Shown here: positions 6,278 to 14,715 of the stretch, piece after piece | How the letters are laid out: each line of letters begins with the position of its first letter | Numbering within the stretch: the stretch's first letter is position 1 | Source: Proteobacteria bacterium UBA6920 | GTDB lineage: Bacteria; Pseudomonadota; Gammaproteobacteria; SG8-11 | NCBI GenBank assembly: GCA_002448875.1 | Contig: DKAS01000204.1 | Coordinates: forward strand, 11,618 to 41,007 | Direction: 5' to 3' | Length of the DNA stretch: 29,390 nucleotides | Program-made: the position numbers and the translations under genes | Notes under the pieces: generated by a model | The model's database searches: none | What the model saw: the letters and a program-made list of their open reading frames with translations, nothing else | What the model was told of the DNA's origin: nothing

Positions 6278-8071
6278 TCATAGCTTGCCGCTCAGCGGCA
6301 GCGCCGCCAGCCAGGCGCGGAAAGCATCATCGAAAAAGTCGCGGTAAAATTTTTGCCGGGCGGCGGTTACCGTGTTGTCCGCCTGCTTACCCTGCTGGCT
6401 GTAGATATCAAGCACCCGCCCATCGCTGGTACGCAGCAGGCGCAGACTCAGACTGCCCTGATAGGAATGCAAGGCGCTGCCGGCCACCGCGCCCTCATCA
6501 CGCACCTGCAACTGCCCCAGCAGCAGATGGCTGACGCCGGCGGCGGCCGCCCGTTGCAGCAGGGCGCTTTGCCGGTTGCCGTTGATCATCTCCAGCAGCG
6601 ATGTCTCGCTGTCGAAACCGCCGGCATCCTGCACCGCCAGACCGCTTTTCATCAATTGTGTCATGATGCGATTTTCCGCATCACTCAAACCACCATCCCG
6701 CTGCCAGACACCGCCGCCTTCCCGCTGGGTGATGATTACGGCCAGTTGCGGCACGCTGGGCAGCGGTGCTTTTTCGATCGTGGTCGGCGCGGGCTGGCGC
6801 GGACGTTCTCCTGCCGACGCCGTGCTGCCGGCATGTTTTCCCATAGCAACGGTTGCCGGCGGCTGGCCGCTGGCCGCGGACTCGTCCGGCGGGGGCGTCG
6901 ATTCGACCGTGGTTTCCGCCGCCGTGCCCGGCAGCGGTGCTGACAAGGCCCCGGCGGCCGCCGCTTGTTGCGGCACGCTGCCGACGGTGGGCGGGGCCGG
7001 CATTTCCGGCACGGATGCCCGTTGCGAGCCGCGTCCTTCGGCCTGCGGCGCGGGCGGCGTTGATGCGGGTGGCGCCGGTTCGGGCCAGCGTAGATAGACC
7101 GCATAGCCCGCGGCGCACATCAGCAGCACACCCAGTCCGACCCACAGCAGCTTCCCGAACCTGGACGCGCCCGGGGCCGTCGGCGTCAGCAGCACGGTAC
7201 GTTGTTCTGCAGCCACCGGCGCCGCGGCACGCAAGGCCTGCGCCAGCTCGGCGCCGGTTTGCCAGCGTTGCCGGGGCTCCTTGGCCAGCAGGCGATCAAT
7301 GATGGCGGCCAGCGACGGGGGTACATCAGGCGCGACTTGCAGCAAGGGCGCATGCGGTTGGGTGGTGATCTGCTGAAACAGGGAACCCAGGGTCTCGCCG
7401 GTAAACGCCCGTTGCCCGGACAACATCTGATAGAGCACCACGCCCAGGGAAAACAAATCGGAACGGCCGTCCATCTTCAGACCCAGCACCTGTTCCGGCG
7501 ACATGTATTGCGGCGTGCCCAGCACCTGACCGGTTTTCGTATAGTTGCTGCCGTCCACCTGCAGGGTCTGCGCAATGCCGAAATCGGTGATTTTTACTTT
7601 GTTGCTGTCCGCCATGCGGATGATATTGGCGGGTTTGATGTCACGGTGGACGATACCGTGCTGATGGGCGTAATGCAGCGCTTCGGCCAGTTGCACGCCG
7701 ATATCGATGACCTGGGCCAGCGGCAGACGGCGGCCGCCGGCCATGACCTTGTCCAGCGGTGTCCCCTGCACCCATTCCATCACCATATAGGGCTGCGTCT
7801 GCCATTCACCAACGTCGTGCACGATGACGATATTGGGATGATTCAAACTGCCGGCGGCACGGGCCTCGCGGGTGAAACGCTTGCGGAATTCGGCGGTGAT
7901 GTCGCGGTTGTCGCTGCGCAACACCTTGACCGCCAGGGTGCGGTCGATCTGGGGGTCGTAGGCCTTGAACACCACGGCCGCCGCCCCCTGCCCCAGCTCC
8001 TGCATCAATTGATAACGACCCAGGGTGGTATTTTTCGCGGCCTGACCGCTGATCATGGTGACGTCGCTCAT
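6278..8071 (-). CDS. Transmembrane Hanks-type Ser/Thr protein kinase with CsgG-like extracytoplasmic domain
   Basis: This 597-residue protein has a full PknB-type kinase domain (about 18-285): ATP Lys49 in AVKV, alpha-C Glu69, catalytic HRD at 142-144 with Lys146 and Asn149, DFG at 163-165, and the APE-equivalent SPEQ near 191. The glycine loop reads GQGAAAVVF, with Ala where the third Gly usually is. One membrane helix (about 308-328) leads to a Pro/Ala-rich linker (330-440) and a C-terminal domain (about 455-597) that resembles CsgG/LPP20-type domains (SHLLLGQLQV). The kinase is therefore cytoplasmic with a periplasmic sensor or docking domain. ATG 8071 has GGAAGG upstream but only 2-3 nt away; a GTG at 8098 in frame would add 9 residues, so the start is uncertain. 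Confidence 0.92.
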   Translation of the reverse strand: MSDVTMISGQAAKNTTLGRYQLMQELGQGAAAVVFKAYDPQIDRTLAVKVLRSDNRDITAEFRKRFTREARAAGSLNHPNIVIVHDVGEWQTQPYMVMEWVQGTPLDKVMAGGRRLPLAQVIDIGVQLAEALHYAHQHGIVHRDIKPANIIRMADSNKVKITDFGIAQTLQVDGSNYTKTGQVLGTPQYMSPEQVLGLKMDGRSDLFSLGVVLYQMLSGQRAFTGETLGSLFQQITTQPHAPLLQVAPDVPPSLAAIIDRLLAKEPRQRWQTGAELAQALRAAAPVAAEQRTVLLTPTAPGASRFGKLLWVGLGVLLMCAAGYAVYLRWPEPAPPASTPPAPQAEGRGSQRASVPEMPAPPTVGSVPQQAAAAGALSAPLPGTAAETTVESTPPPDESAASGQPPATVAMGKHAGSTASAGERPRQPAPTTIEKAPLPSVPQLAVIITQREGGGVWQRDGGLSDAENRIMTQLMKSGLAVQDAGGFDSETSLLEMINGNRQSALLQRAAAAGVSHLLLGQLQVRDEGAVAGSALHSYQGSLSLRLLRTSDGRVLDIYSQQGKQADNTVTAARQKFYRDFFDDAFRAWLAALPLSGKL

Positions 8072-8146
8072 CGCCTTCCGCTCTGTCGGTGAATCCACTG
8101 TCGTGGCGGTTCATTCCAGAGTAACGACTGGCAACCTACAGATAAC

Positions 8147-8857
8147 TTACACTTCGCTACCGGGCAGCATACGGTAGACCTGATAGCTCATGGACGCCAG
8201 AAAAACCAGCAGCCCCAGATACCAGACTCCGTAGATCAGACGATGCCCAAGACTTGCCTCGTAGTATGGTTTTTGGCCAGCATGCCGGGACTTCCACAGT
8301 TCCCACAATTGCGGCACCGCCAGAATGGCGATCAGAATCAAAATGGGGCTGGGATGCAGGAAAAACCAAGCGATTAAAATGGGTGCGCCAAGCATCCATA
8401 TCTTAGGGGAAATTATCGCGGTAATACGCCCGCCATCCAGCGGTGACAGGGGAATAAGATTGAACAGGTTGATAAAGAATCCCGCATAAGACAGGGCCAG
8501 CAGCAGATCGCTGTGCAGATGCCGGCCCAGCAGGTAACAAACCAGGGCGGCGATGGTACCGACAACCGGCCCCGCCAGCCCGACATAGGCCTCGGTTTCG
8601 ACGTTATGGGGCATTTCCTTGAGCTGGATCCAGGCGCCGACGAAGGGGATGAACATCGGCAGGCCGACGTTCAATCCGCGCTGGCGGGCGGCCAGATAGT
8701 GACCCATCTCATGGAAAAAAATCAGCAGCACGAAACCCAGCGCGTACCACCAGCCAAACAGCAGCGAATACGTGAACACCGACAGCAGCATGGTGCCGCC
8801 GGAGCCGAGAATCTTGCCCAGCTTGAGAGATTTGAACAGCAGGAAAAGCCATTTCAT
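8147..8857 (-). CDS. Site-2-protease-like M50 intramembrane metalloprotease
   Basis: This 236-residue, multi-helix membrane protein has the zinc motif HEMGH (His49, Glu50, His53) in a hydrophobic segment. A second motif, SPLDGGR, around Asp141 supplies the third zinc ligand in M50 proteases. The family cuts transmembrane substrates within the bilayer and often activates membrane-held regulators. No PDZ domain is present, so it is a minimal form. ATG 8857 is preferred because GGGAG lies 8-9 nt upstream and the hydrophobic start follows at once; a GTG at 8878 would add 7 residues. It lies between the DUF2167 gene (66 bp) and the kinase (75 bp), and the kinase, FN3 and Ig-like neighbours are all possible membrane substrates. 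Confidence 0.88.
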   Translation of the reverse strand: MKWLFLLFKSLKLGKILGSGGTMLLSVFTYSLLFGWWYALGFVLLIFFHEMGHYLAARQRGLNVGLPMFIPFVGAWIQLKEMPHNVETEAYVGLAGPVVGTIAALVCYLLGRHLHSDLLLALSYAGFFINLFNLIPLSPLDGGRITAIISPKIWMLGAPILIAWFFLHPSPILILIAILAVPQLWELWKSRHAGQKPYYEASLGHRLIYGVWYLGLLVFLASMSYQVYRMLPGSEV

Positions 8858-8923
8858 GGTCGGCGCTCCCGGCCCCACCCGCCACCGTCGTCAACGACGG
8901 GCGGAACCGGTTGATTATTCTAA

Positions 8924-9817
8924 CTAAGATTGCAGACTGTCGCCCTTGGGCTTGCGCTTGAACAGCCTGGCGAATCCGCCCGCCAGCACCACCAGCGCCA
9001 GAACGATGAACTTCTTGCCGGCCAGCAGCAAGGCGCCGATTTTGGCGAACAAACCCGCCTTCGCCGCCACCGCGCCGCCGACCAGCGCCGCCAGGCCGTA
9101 GGCGGCCAGCTTGTCGGTATCCGGATTGAAGTCCGTGTACTGGCTGCCCTGATTGAAATTGGCGAAAGCGATCACTTCCTGCATCTGGCTCTTGATCTGC
9201 GCCAACTGGCTCATGCCGGCGACCGCGTTGAGCACCAGCACTCCGTCGCGACCCAGTACGCGAACGTTGTAATTGAGAGTGTTCTCGTGATCATCGCCGA
9301 ATTTCAGTTCCTTCGCCCAGTACATCTTGCGAGTCGCTTTGTCGTAAGTCGGCGGCTCCGCCCAACCCACCAACTGCAAAGCGCCGAAACCGGCCTGCAC
9401 CCGCTGGTCGTTTTCCTCGGCCAGAGACGCCTGCATGTCTTTGAGCAGATCATTGTAATTGATGGCGTCGGCATCCTCATCGGACACATGCCCGTCATTG
9501 TCATAGGAAATCACCACGCCCCAGCTCTGCTCGTCCAGCGGCCCTAGATCGGCGGGAAACAGCATGCCCAGGGTGCCTTCGCCGGAAGGATTGCCCCAAG
9601 CCTGTTCCAGCACCCGGGCGGTATCGCTCGGATCGAGATAGCGGAAATGCGCCGGCACCTGCAGGCTGGCCTTGCCACCGGGCAGGGCAATTTCCCCCTG
9701 CTGGTATTTCAACGAAGCATTGAATTCCTCCGCGGTCATTTGCCCGTCTTCTTCCGCGGCATGGATAGCAGTGAAAACGGAGAACAGCAGAACGGTCGCC
9801 GATAGACGCATCAACAT
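8924..9817 (-). CDS. DUF2167 membrane-anchored protein
   Basis: This 297-residue protein matches my memory of the DUF2167 family over its full length: GEIALPGGKASLQVP, FRYLDPSDTARVL, AWGNP, LGMLFP, WGVVISYDNDGHVSDEDAD, GWAEPPTYD, YWAKEL, LNYNVRVLGRDGVLVLN. It has a signal peptide and, near the C-terminus, glycine-rich hydrophobic segments (KFIVLALVVLAGG) followed by basic residues. Function is unknown for the family. ATG 9817 is chosen because AAGGGGGA stands about 8 nt upstream and the signal peptide begins there; a longer in-frame start at 9883 would put 22 polar residues before it. It is the first gene of the seven-gene minus-strand run. Confidence 0.9.
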   Translation of the reverse strand: MLMRLSATVLLFSVFTAIHAAEEDGQMTAEEFNASLKYQQGEIALPGGKASLQVPAHFRYLDPSDTARVLEQAWGNPSGEGTLGMLFPADLGPLDEQSWGVVISYDNDGHVSDEDADAINYNDLLKDMQASLAEENDQRVQAGFGALQLVGWAEPPTYDKATRKMYWAKELKFGDDHENTLNYNVRVLGRDGVLVLNAVAGMSQLAQIKSQMQEVIAFANFNQGSQYTDFNPDTDKLAAYGLAALVGGAVAAKAGLFAKIGALLLAGKKFIVLALVVLAGGFARLFKRKPKGDSLQS

Positions 9818-10003
9818 AGTGAATCCCCCTTCTTGATCACGCGTAGTCTCAGACCCGTACCGCGCTGCTGACGAGCCCGGCACTTGCCTGATTTTAGTTA
9901 GTTGTTACGAAGAACTGCCTCGATCAAAGTTACTTGTATTCCCAGGCGTCCCCGCTCCATACATAACAGATTTCTCATGTTGCGTCAGGTTATTTTTGTT
10001 TCG

Positions 10004-10033
10004 CCAAAAGAAAAGCCGCAATCCGCTGCGGCT
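10004..10033 (-). terminator. Rho-independent terminator, minus orientation
   Basis: AGCCGCA (10014-10020) and TGCGGCT (10027-10033) form a perfect 7-bp GC-rich stem with a six-base loop. On the minus strand it is followed by TTTTCTTTT. It would stop a minus-strand transcript arriving from 10034-10400, where no protein gene is seen, so either an unseen small RNA ends here or it insulates the DUF2167 operon. Confidence 0.55.
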
Positions 10034-10180
10034 AGGGGGGTTAAGGGGGGGTAAAGAAGGGTATTACTGTCGTGTGTGTGAGATAACTCTAACAAAGGGG
10101 GGTAATAATATCTACTTATATAATATGATTATTATATAGCCAGTCAGTATAAACCCCGATCTTACCCCGCGAAGCTATAC

Positions 10181-10205
10181 CATCTTAGTTTAAGATGATT
10201 TTTTA
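10181..10205 (+). terminator. Rho-independent terminator-like hairpin, plus orientation
   Basis: CATCTTA (10181-10187) and TAAGATG (10191-10197) form a 7-bp stem with a GTT loop, followed by A and a run of six T on the plus strand. The stem is AT-rich. No plus-strand gene precedes it, so it may end a small RNA or protect the downstream operon from read-through. Confidence 0.45.
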
Positions 10206-10508
10206 ACTAATTGATAATTCTTATTTAATATCCACCCCGCGTAATCCGGAAGCAGGGTTTCTGGCGCCTGCGCCAGTATGGCTTTGGCCGCATGCTTCGC
10301 CCGTTTGTCGCCTGATCGCCCCTTCTCCATTCCTTATTACTAAAGAACAAACCTCGCACAGACGACATTATTTAACAGTTGTTTCAAATTGTTACAGGTT
10401 TTTTCAATCTTTTTCATAGTGTTAATTACAGGTGGGGACCGGAGCAAAACGGAATCGGCTTCGGCAGGCGCGCCAGAACAAAAACAAACACCGAGGCCGC
10501 GATGTGTG

Positions 10509-12764
10509 ATGTGTGGTAACGATTCAAGATACAAGTCCGTGCACAAAACCTCCGCAAAAATTATTGCGCAGCAACCCGTGCCGGATCGCGATCAGCGTTC
10601 AGGGCAGAAAAAAAACTCTGCACCCGATCTGTCCGCCTGCGCCAGACATTGGCGTCAGCGCTTAGGCTGGGTGGCACTGTGCAATCTGCTGCTGATCACC
10701 CAGGTCCAGGCCGTATCGTTCTGCGACAGCAATGGCGGCGCCGGCTGGCCCATCACCGACAACGCCACCACCTCAACCACTGTCAGCGTCAACATGGGCA
10801 CGGCGGTAGGACCGGTGCTGGATGTCAATGTCAGCACTACCCTGACCCACACCTGGGTCGGCGACCTCGATGCCAGCGTCACCGCGCCTGGCGGCGGCAA
10901 CGTGGTATTGTTCGATCGACCCGGTGTACCCGCGACCGCCAACGGCTGCAACGGCGACAATCTGAACGTGGTGTTCGACGACGAAGCCGCCAGCGCCAGC
11001 AATATCGAAAACCTGTGCGGCGCCGGCGTGCCGACCATTGCCGGCACTTACCGCCCGCACAACCCCGCCAATCCGCTGAGCGGTATCGATCTGACCGCGG
11101 TCAACGGCACCTGGACCATCGCCGTGCGCGACAATGCCACCGCGGATACCGGCACCGTCAACCAGGTGTGCGTTGATATTCAGGCCGCCGCCATCACCCT
11201 GGTGCGCCGGGTCAGCACCCTGGCCAATTGCGCCGACCAGACGTCCAGTTTGACGGTGCCGGCCGGCGTCAATGTCTACGTCTGCGACACCGTCACCAAT
11301 TCCGGCACGGCCAGCTTCACCCTTGCCGCCGGCGCCACCGTTGACTCCCTGGGCGCCAGCCTGGCCGGACTGGAAGGCAGCTACGCACCTGGCGCCAGCC
11401 TCACCGTCAACACCGGACCCTATGTGGCCGGCGGCGCGCAACTACCAACGGGCACCACCAGCGTCAACAGCCAGGTAACCGCCTCCGGCGCCACCACCGG
11501 CCTGCCGCTGACTCCCGTCGCCACCGCCAGCGTCAGCGTGCAATCCACGCCGGTGGCGGCCAGCGGCAACAAACCCATCTACCTCAACGGTACCAGCGGT
11601 TTGTCGCGCAGCAAGCCGACGGCAAGTTCCAGCACCAACATCGGCAACGGTACCAGCCAAATCTGGACGTTGACGCCGGCACTGGGCAAGACCTTGAGCT
11701 TTACCAACACGTCGATCCCCGTTGTGCTGCGCCTGAGCAAACCCGGCGCCGGCACACAGGCGCGCACCTTCAATCTGGCGATCGCCGCCACCGGCACCAC
11801 CACCGGCGCCATCGGCAGTCTTAACAATATTACGCTGAATTTAAACGGCACGTCGACCGAGTCCTCTTTCAGTGTTCCTGTCACCGGCCTCACCAGTCTG
11901 GCGGCGGGATCACAGATCACGCTGACACTGACCAACAACAGCGGCGGCGGCAGAAACATCAAGGTTGATGATACCGATACAGTCGCTTCGTTTTCCCAAC
12001 TGGTCCTCAACGCCACCACCGTCATCAATGTCGACAGCGTCACCGCCTATGACGCCGCCTATCCCGCCGGCATTGCCACCCCTGGCACGATCGCCGGTGG
12101 CACGGTCTATCTGCGCGCCGTGGTCAGCGACCCCTTCGGGGACTACGACATCACCAGCGCCCGCTTCGACGTCATCGACAGCAGCGGCACACTGCGCAGC
12201 AGCATCACGCAAACGCTGCCCGTGACCGAAACGCCGGTCAACGATCCAACCCTGGCGATTTTCGAATACGCGTATACCGTGCCGGCCAGCCCCTCCGGCA
12301 CCTGGACCGTGTGGGTCACCGCCAATGAAGGCAGCGAGGGCACGGTCAGTCACGCCTGGTCCGGCAAGTTCGCTATCGGCACGCCCAGCCTGTCCATCCT
12401 GAAGTCCGCCAGCACGCCGCGCACCGTCAGCACCCTGGTCAATTCCGGCGAGGACGTCACCTACACTTTGCAGATCAGCAACACCGGCATCGGCGCCGCC
12501 TCCGCCGTCACCATCAGCGAGGCGATCAGCGCCTACCTGAAATTCTGCACCAATTGCCGCGGCGGCCTGCCCTTCAGCCTGGTGGACGGATCGCCGGCCA
12601 GTGGCGTCAGCCTGGGCACCGCCAGTTATACCGATCGCCTGGGCGCGGCTTACCTGCCGGGCGCCGGATACGACGCCAACATCGGTGGCGTCGCGCTGCC
12701 ACTCAACGGCTACCTGCCGCCCGGCACCAGCTTCAGTTTGATCTATCAGGCACAAACCCAATGA
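10509..12764 (+). CDS. Exported protein with P/Homo B-like and DUF11-like domains
   Basis: From ATG 10509 this is a 751-residue protein. After about 50 polar and basic residues comes a hydrophobic stretch (53-65) with probable cleavage at VQA (after 68), an unusually late signal peptide. Residues about 75-228 resemble a proprotein-convertase P/Homo B domain: THTWVGDLDASVTAPGG, VVLFDRPG, NGTWTIAVRDNA. The middle is Thr/Ser/Gly-rich beta repeat. Residues about 626-751 form a DUF11-like module (VTYTLQISNTGIGAASAVTI). Such modules build extended surface proteins. The frame is open back to a TTG at 10389; ATG 10509 has only GAGG about 12 nt upstream, so the start is uncertain. First gene of a four-gene run; the next begins 32 nt on. 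Confidence 0.75.
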   Translation: MCGNDSRYKSVHKTSAKIIAQQPVPDRDQRSGQKKNSAPDLSACARHWRQRLGWVALCNLLLITQVQAVSFCDSNGGAGWPITDNATTSTTVSVNMGTAVGPVLDVNVSTTLTHTWVGDLDASVTAPGGGNVVLFDRPGVPATANGCNGDNLNVVFDDEAASASNIENLCGAGVPTIAGTYRPHNPANPLSGIDLTAVNGTWTIAVRDNATADTGTVNQVCVDIQAAAITLVRRVSTLANCADQTSSLTVPAGVNVYVCDTVTNSGTASFTLAAGATVDSLGASLAGLEGSYAPGASLTVNTGPYVAGGAQLPTGTTSVNSQVTASGATTGLPLTPVATASVSVQSTPVAASGNKPIYLNGTSGLSRSKPTASSSTNIGNGTSQIWTLTPALGKTLSFTNTSIPVVLRLSKPGAGTQARTFNLAIAATGTTTGAIGSLNNITLNLNGTSTESSFSVPVTGLTSLAAGSQITLTLTNNSGGGRNIKVDDTDTVASFSQLVLNATTVINVDSVTAYDAAYPAGIATPGTIAGGTVYLRAVVSDPFGDYDITSARFDVIDSSGTLRSSITQTLPVTETPVNDPTLAIFEYAYTVPASPSGTWTVWVTANEGSEGTVSHAWSGKFAIGTPSLSILKSASTPRTVSTLVNSGEDVTYTLQISNTGIGAASAVTISEAISAYLKFCTNCRGGLPFSLVDGSPASGVSLGTASYTDRLGAAYLPGAGYDANIGGVALPLNGYLPPGTSFSLIYQAQTQ

Positions 12765-12796
12765 CATCCATCACTTTTGACCGAGGAGAACCCACG

Positions 12797-13282
12797 ATGA
12801 AATTGCTCAGCACTGTTGTTTCCTGCCTGCTCCTGACGATCTGCGCCCAGACCTATGCGCAGCCAAATATGGAGGTTACCGCCGTGGCGGAAAAGGAAGT
12901 CGTCGTCGTTCAATACGGACGCCAGGTCACCCGGCGGATACCCGCGGAGTCCATCAAATCCAACGAGGAGTTGATCTATACCCTGCGCTATCACAACAGT
13001 GGTGACGAAAAGGCCACCGCCGTTGCTCTGGACAACCCGGTGCCGCGCAACACCAGCTATATCACCGACAGCGCGTTCGGCGCTGGCGCGATCATCCTGT
13101 TTTCCCTGGACGGCAAGCACTTCGACAAACCCAGCCTGCTGACCTACACCACCACCGACAAGAACGGCAAGACCGAAAAGCACGTGGCCTCGCCCGATCA
13201 GTTCAGCCACCTGCGCTGGGTGCTGAACGAAGTGCCGGCCGGCGCCAGCGGTCAAGTCGGATTTCGCGTCAAGGTTAAATGA
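12797..13282 (+). CDS. Small exported DUF11-like protein
   Basis: This 161-residue protein has a clear signal peptide (cleavage after TYA, about residue 21). Residues about 45-161 make a single DUF11-like module: SNEELIYTLRYHNSGDEKAT, then DNPVPRNTSYITDSA and LRWVLNEVPAGASGQVGFRV. DUF11 domains are Ig-like units usually found in long surface proteins, so a one-module version may be a cap, a chaperone-like partner or a subunit. GAGGAGAA lies 7 nt before ATG 12797, which decides the start. It sits between two larger DUF11-like genes and is 32 nt after the first, so joint transcription is likely. Confidence 0.8.
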   Translation: MKLLSTVVSCLLLTICAQTYAQPNMEVTAVAEKEVVVVQYGRQVTRRIPAESIKSNEELIYTLRYHNSGDEKATAVALDNPVPRNTSYITDSAFGAGAIILFSLDGKHFDKPSLLTYTTTDKNGKTEKHVASPDQFSHLRWVLNEVPAGASGQVGFRVKVK

Positions 13283-13437
13283 CTTTCCGGAGGTATTCCA
13301 CGATGAAAACAGACAACGAGCATCCATCACCCATGATTCGCTATCTGATCCTGCAGGCGCGCGCCGGCCCGGCGCCACCGAAGCCGCGAGTTCGCACCAA
13401 AGATAATTCTGTTTTCACTGACACTGAGGATATAACC

Positions 13438-14715
13438 ATGTTTCATCATTCCCAAAACGCACCGCCGGCAAGCGGTTTCTGGCGCAGTACCGCGCTGGCC
13501 TTGAGCCTGGCCGCCAGTGGTGCCCTGCTGCCCCTGGCAGCGCAGGCGCAACTGGCCGCCGGCACCACCATCAGCAATCAGGCGACGGTGAATTTCAAGG
13601 ACGCTGCCGGCAACGCGCAAACAGCGGCGACCAGCAATACCGTCAACGTCACCGTAGCGCTGGTGGGCGCGCTCAGCTGGGGCGCTGCGCCCGCCGGCCA
13701 GACCGTGCCCTCGGGTACGGCCCTGAGCCCGTCCTATACCTTCACCCTGATCAACGGTGGCAACGGCGCCGATACCGTCACCCTGTCCCACACCGCTACC
13801 CAGAGCACTACCGATCTGGCGGCTGGCTCCTTCACCCTGACCGGTGACGTGGTGAACAGCATTACCCTGTTCGGTACCATCGCCAGTGGTGCCGGGGTAT
13901 TCGGCGGTGCCAACACCACCATACCGGTGTACTACCAGGACACCGCCAACCTCACCGCCGGCACGACGGTGGTGCGCATCGGCGGCAGCAACTTCACCGT
14001 CACCGCCGGCTCGACCGCAACTCAGCTGGTGGTCGTCGGCAATGCCACTGCGGTAGCTACCGGGGCTGGCGTGCAAATCGGTGAAGTGGGCACCATAACC
14101 CTGTCGGGTACCGTTGGCGTGCTGTCGGCACCGTCCACCACCGCCACTCACAACCACTCGATCAGTGCTACCGGCACTGCGCAGGGTGGCAACGCGGCGG
14201 CAACCCCGGCGGCAGCGTTGACCTGGTCCACCACCGTCACCCGGGTGGCAATCAGCGTTGTCAAATACGTGCGCAACTTCACCGACAACAATGATAACGC
14301 CGCCGGCGTCACCACCATCGTCTATCCCCCCGTCACCGGCAACACGTATTATCAATCGGGCATCACCGGCAACGCCAACGGCGGCAGCGGCGGTGACAAT
14401 CTGGAATACCTGATCGTCATCACCAACACTGGCGGCGGCAATGCCACTGACGTGACTTTCACCGACACATTGTCGGCCAATATCACTTATGTGGCCGGTT
14501 CCGCGCAGCTGGACACCAACGGCGACGGCACCTGGGATGTGGCGGTGGGCGTGGGTGGTGAAACCGACGGCGTCGATGCCGGCGGTAAAATCACCTACAG
14601 CGCGGGCACTCTGACCATCCGTGCCGGCACCGGTGGCAACGAAAACACGCCGGTCGGCGGTACTATCGTGCCCGGCGCCACCTCGGTGATTCTGTTCCAG
14701 GCGAACATCAACTGA
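13438..14715 (+). CDS. Exported DUF11-like repeat protein
   Basis: From ATG 13438 this is a 425-residue protein with a signal peptide ending at AQA (about residue 37) and GAGGAT 7 nt upstream. The mature part begins with TISNQATVNFKDAAGN and SNTVNVTV, a pattern repeated at the mature start of the next protein. Two or more DUF11-like modules follow: SYTFTLINGGNGADTVTL near the N-terminus, LEYLIVITNTGGGNATDVTF and FTDTLSANITYVAGSAQL near the C-terminus. A second in-frame ATG at 13303 also has a good site (CGGAGGT, 9 nt) and would add 45 residues before the signal peptide. The stop overlaps the next start as TGATG. Confidence 0.8.
   Translation: MFHHSQNAPPASGFWRSTALALSLAASGALLPLAAQAQLAAGTTISNQATVNFKDAAGNAQTAATSNTVNVTVALVGALSWGAAPAGQTVPSGTALSPSYTFTLINGGNGADTVTLSHTATQSTTDLAAGSFTLTGDVVNSITLFGTIASGAGVFGGANTTIPVYYQDTANLTAGTTVVRIGGSNFTVTAGSTATQLVVVGNATAVATGAGVQIGEVGTITLSGTVGVLSAPSTTATHNHSISATGTAQGGNAAATPAAALTWSTTVTRVAISVVKYVRNFTDNNDNAAGVTTIVYPPVTGNTYYQSGITGNANGGSGGDNLEYLIVITNTGGGNATDVTFTDTLSANITYVAGSAQLDTNGDGTWDVAVGVGGETDGVDAGGKITYSAGTLTIRAGTGGNENTPVGGTIVPGATSVILFQANIN

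Larger units (their letters stand above)
9818..10508. other. AT-rich divergent intergenic region with hairpins and G-runs
   Basis: About 690 bp separate the minus-strand kinase operon from the plus-strand DUF11 operon, so promoters for both should lie here. AT content is far above the flanks. Visible elements are two terminator-like hairpins listed separately, a perfect AT palindrome TATATAATA/TATTATATA (10117-10125 and 10130-10138), three runs of six or seven G between 10035 and 10103, and a CTGGCG/CGCCAG hairpin near 10260-10275. No protein-coding frame is convincing. I saw no riboswitch that I can name. Confidence 0.55.

Noticed and set aside
10400..10510. Cyclic-di-GMP (GEMM) riboswitch before the DUF11 operon
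   Set aside because: The leader has G-rich blocks but not the conserved GEMM core sequences that I know.
10340..10546. 68-codon minus-strand frame in the divergent intergenic region
   Set aside because: No ribosome site, no family features, and it overlaps the start region of the plus-strand operon.
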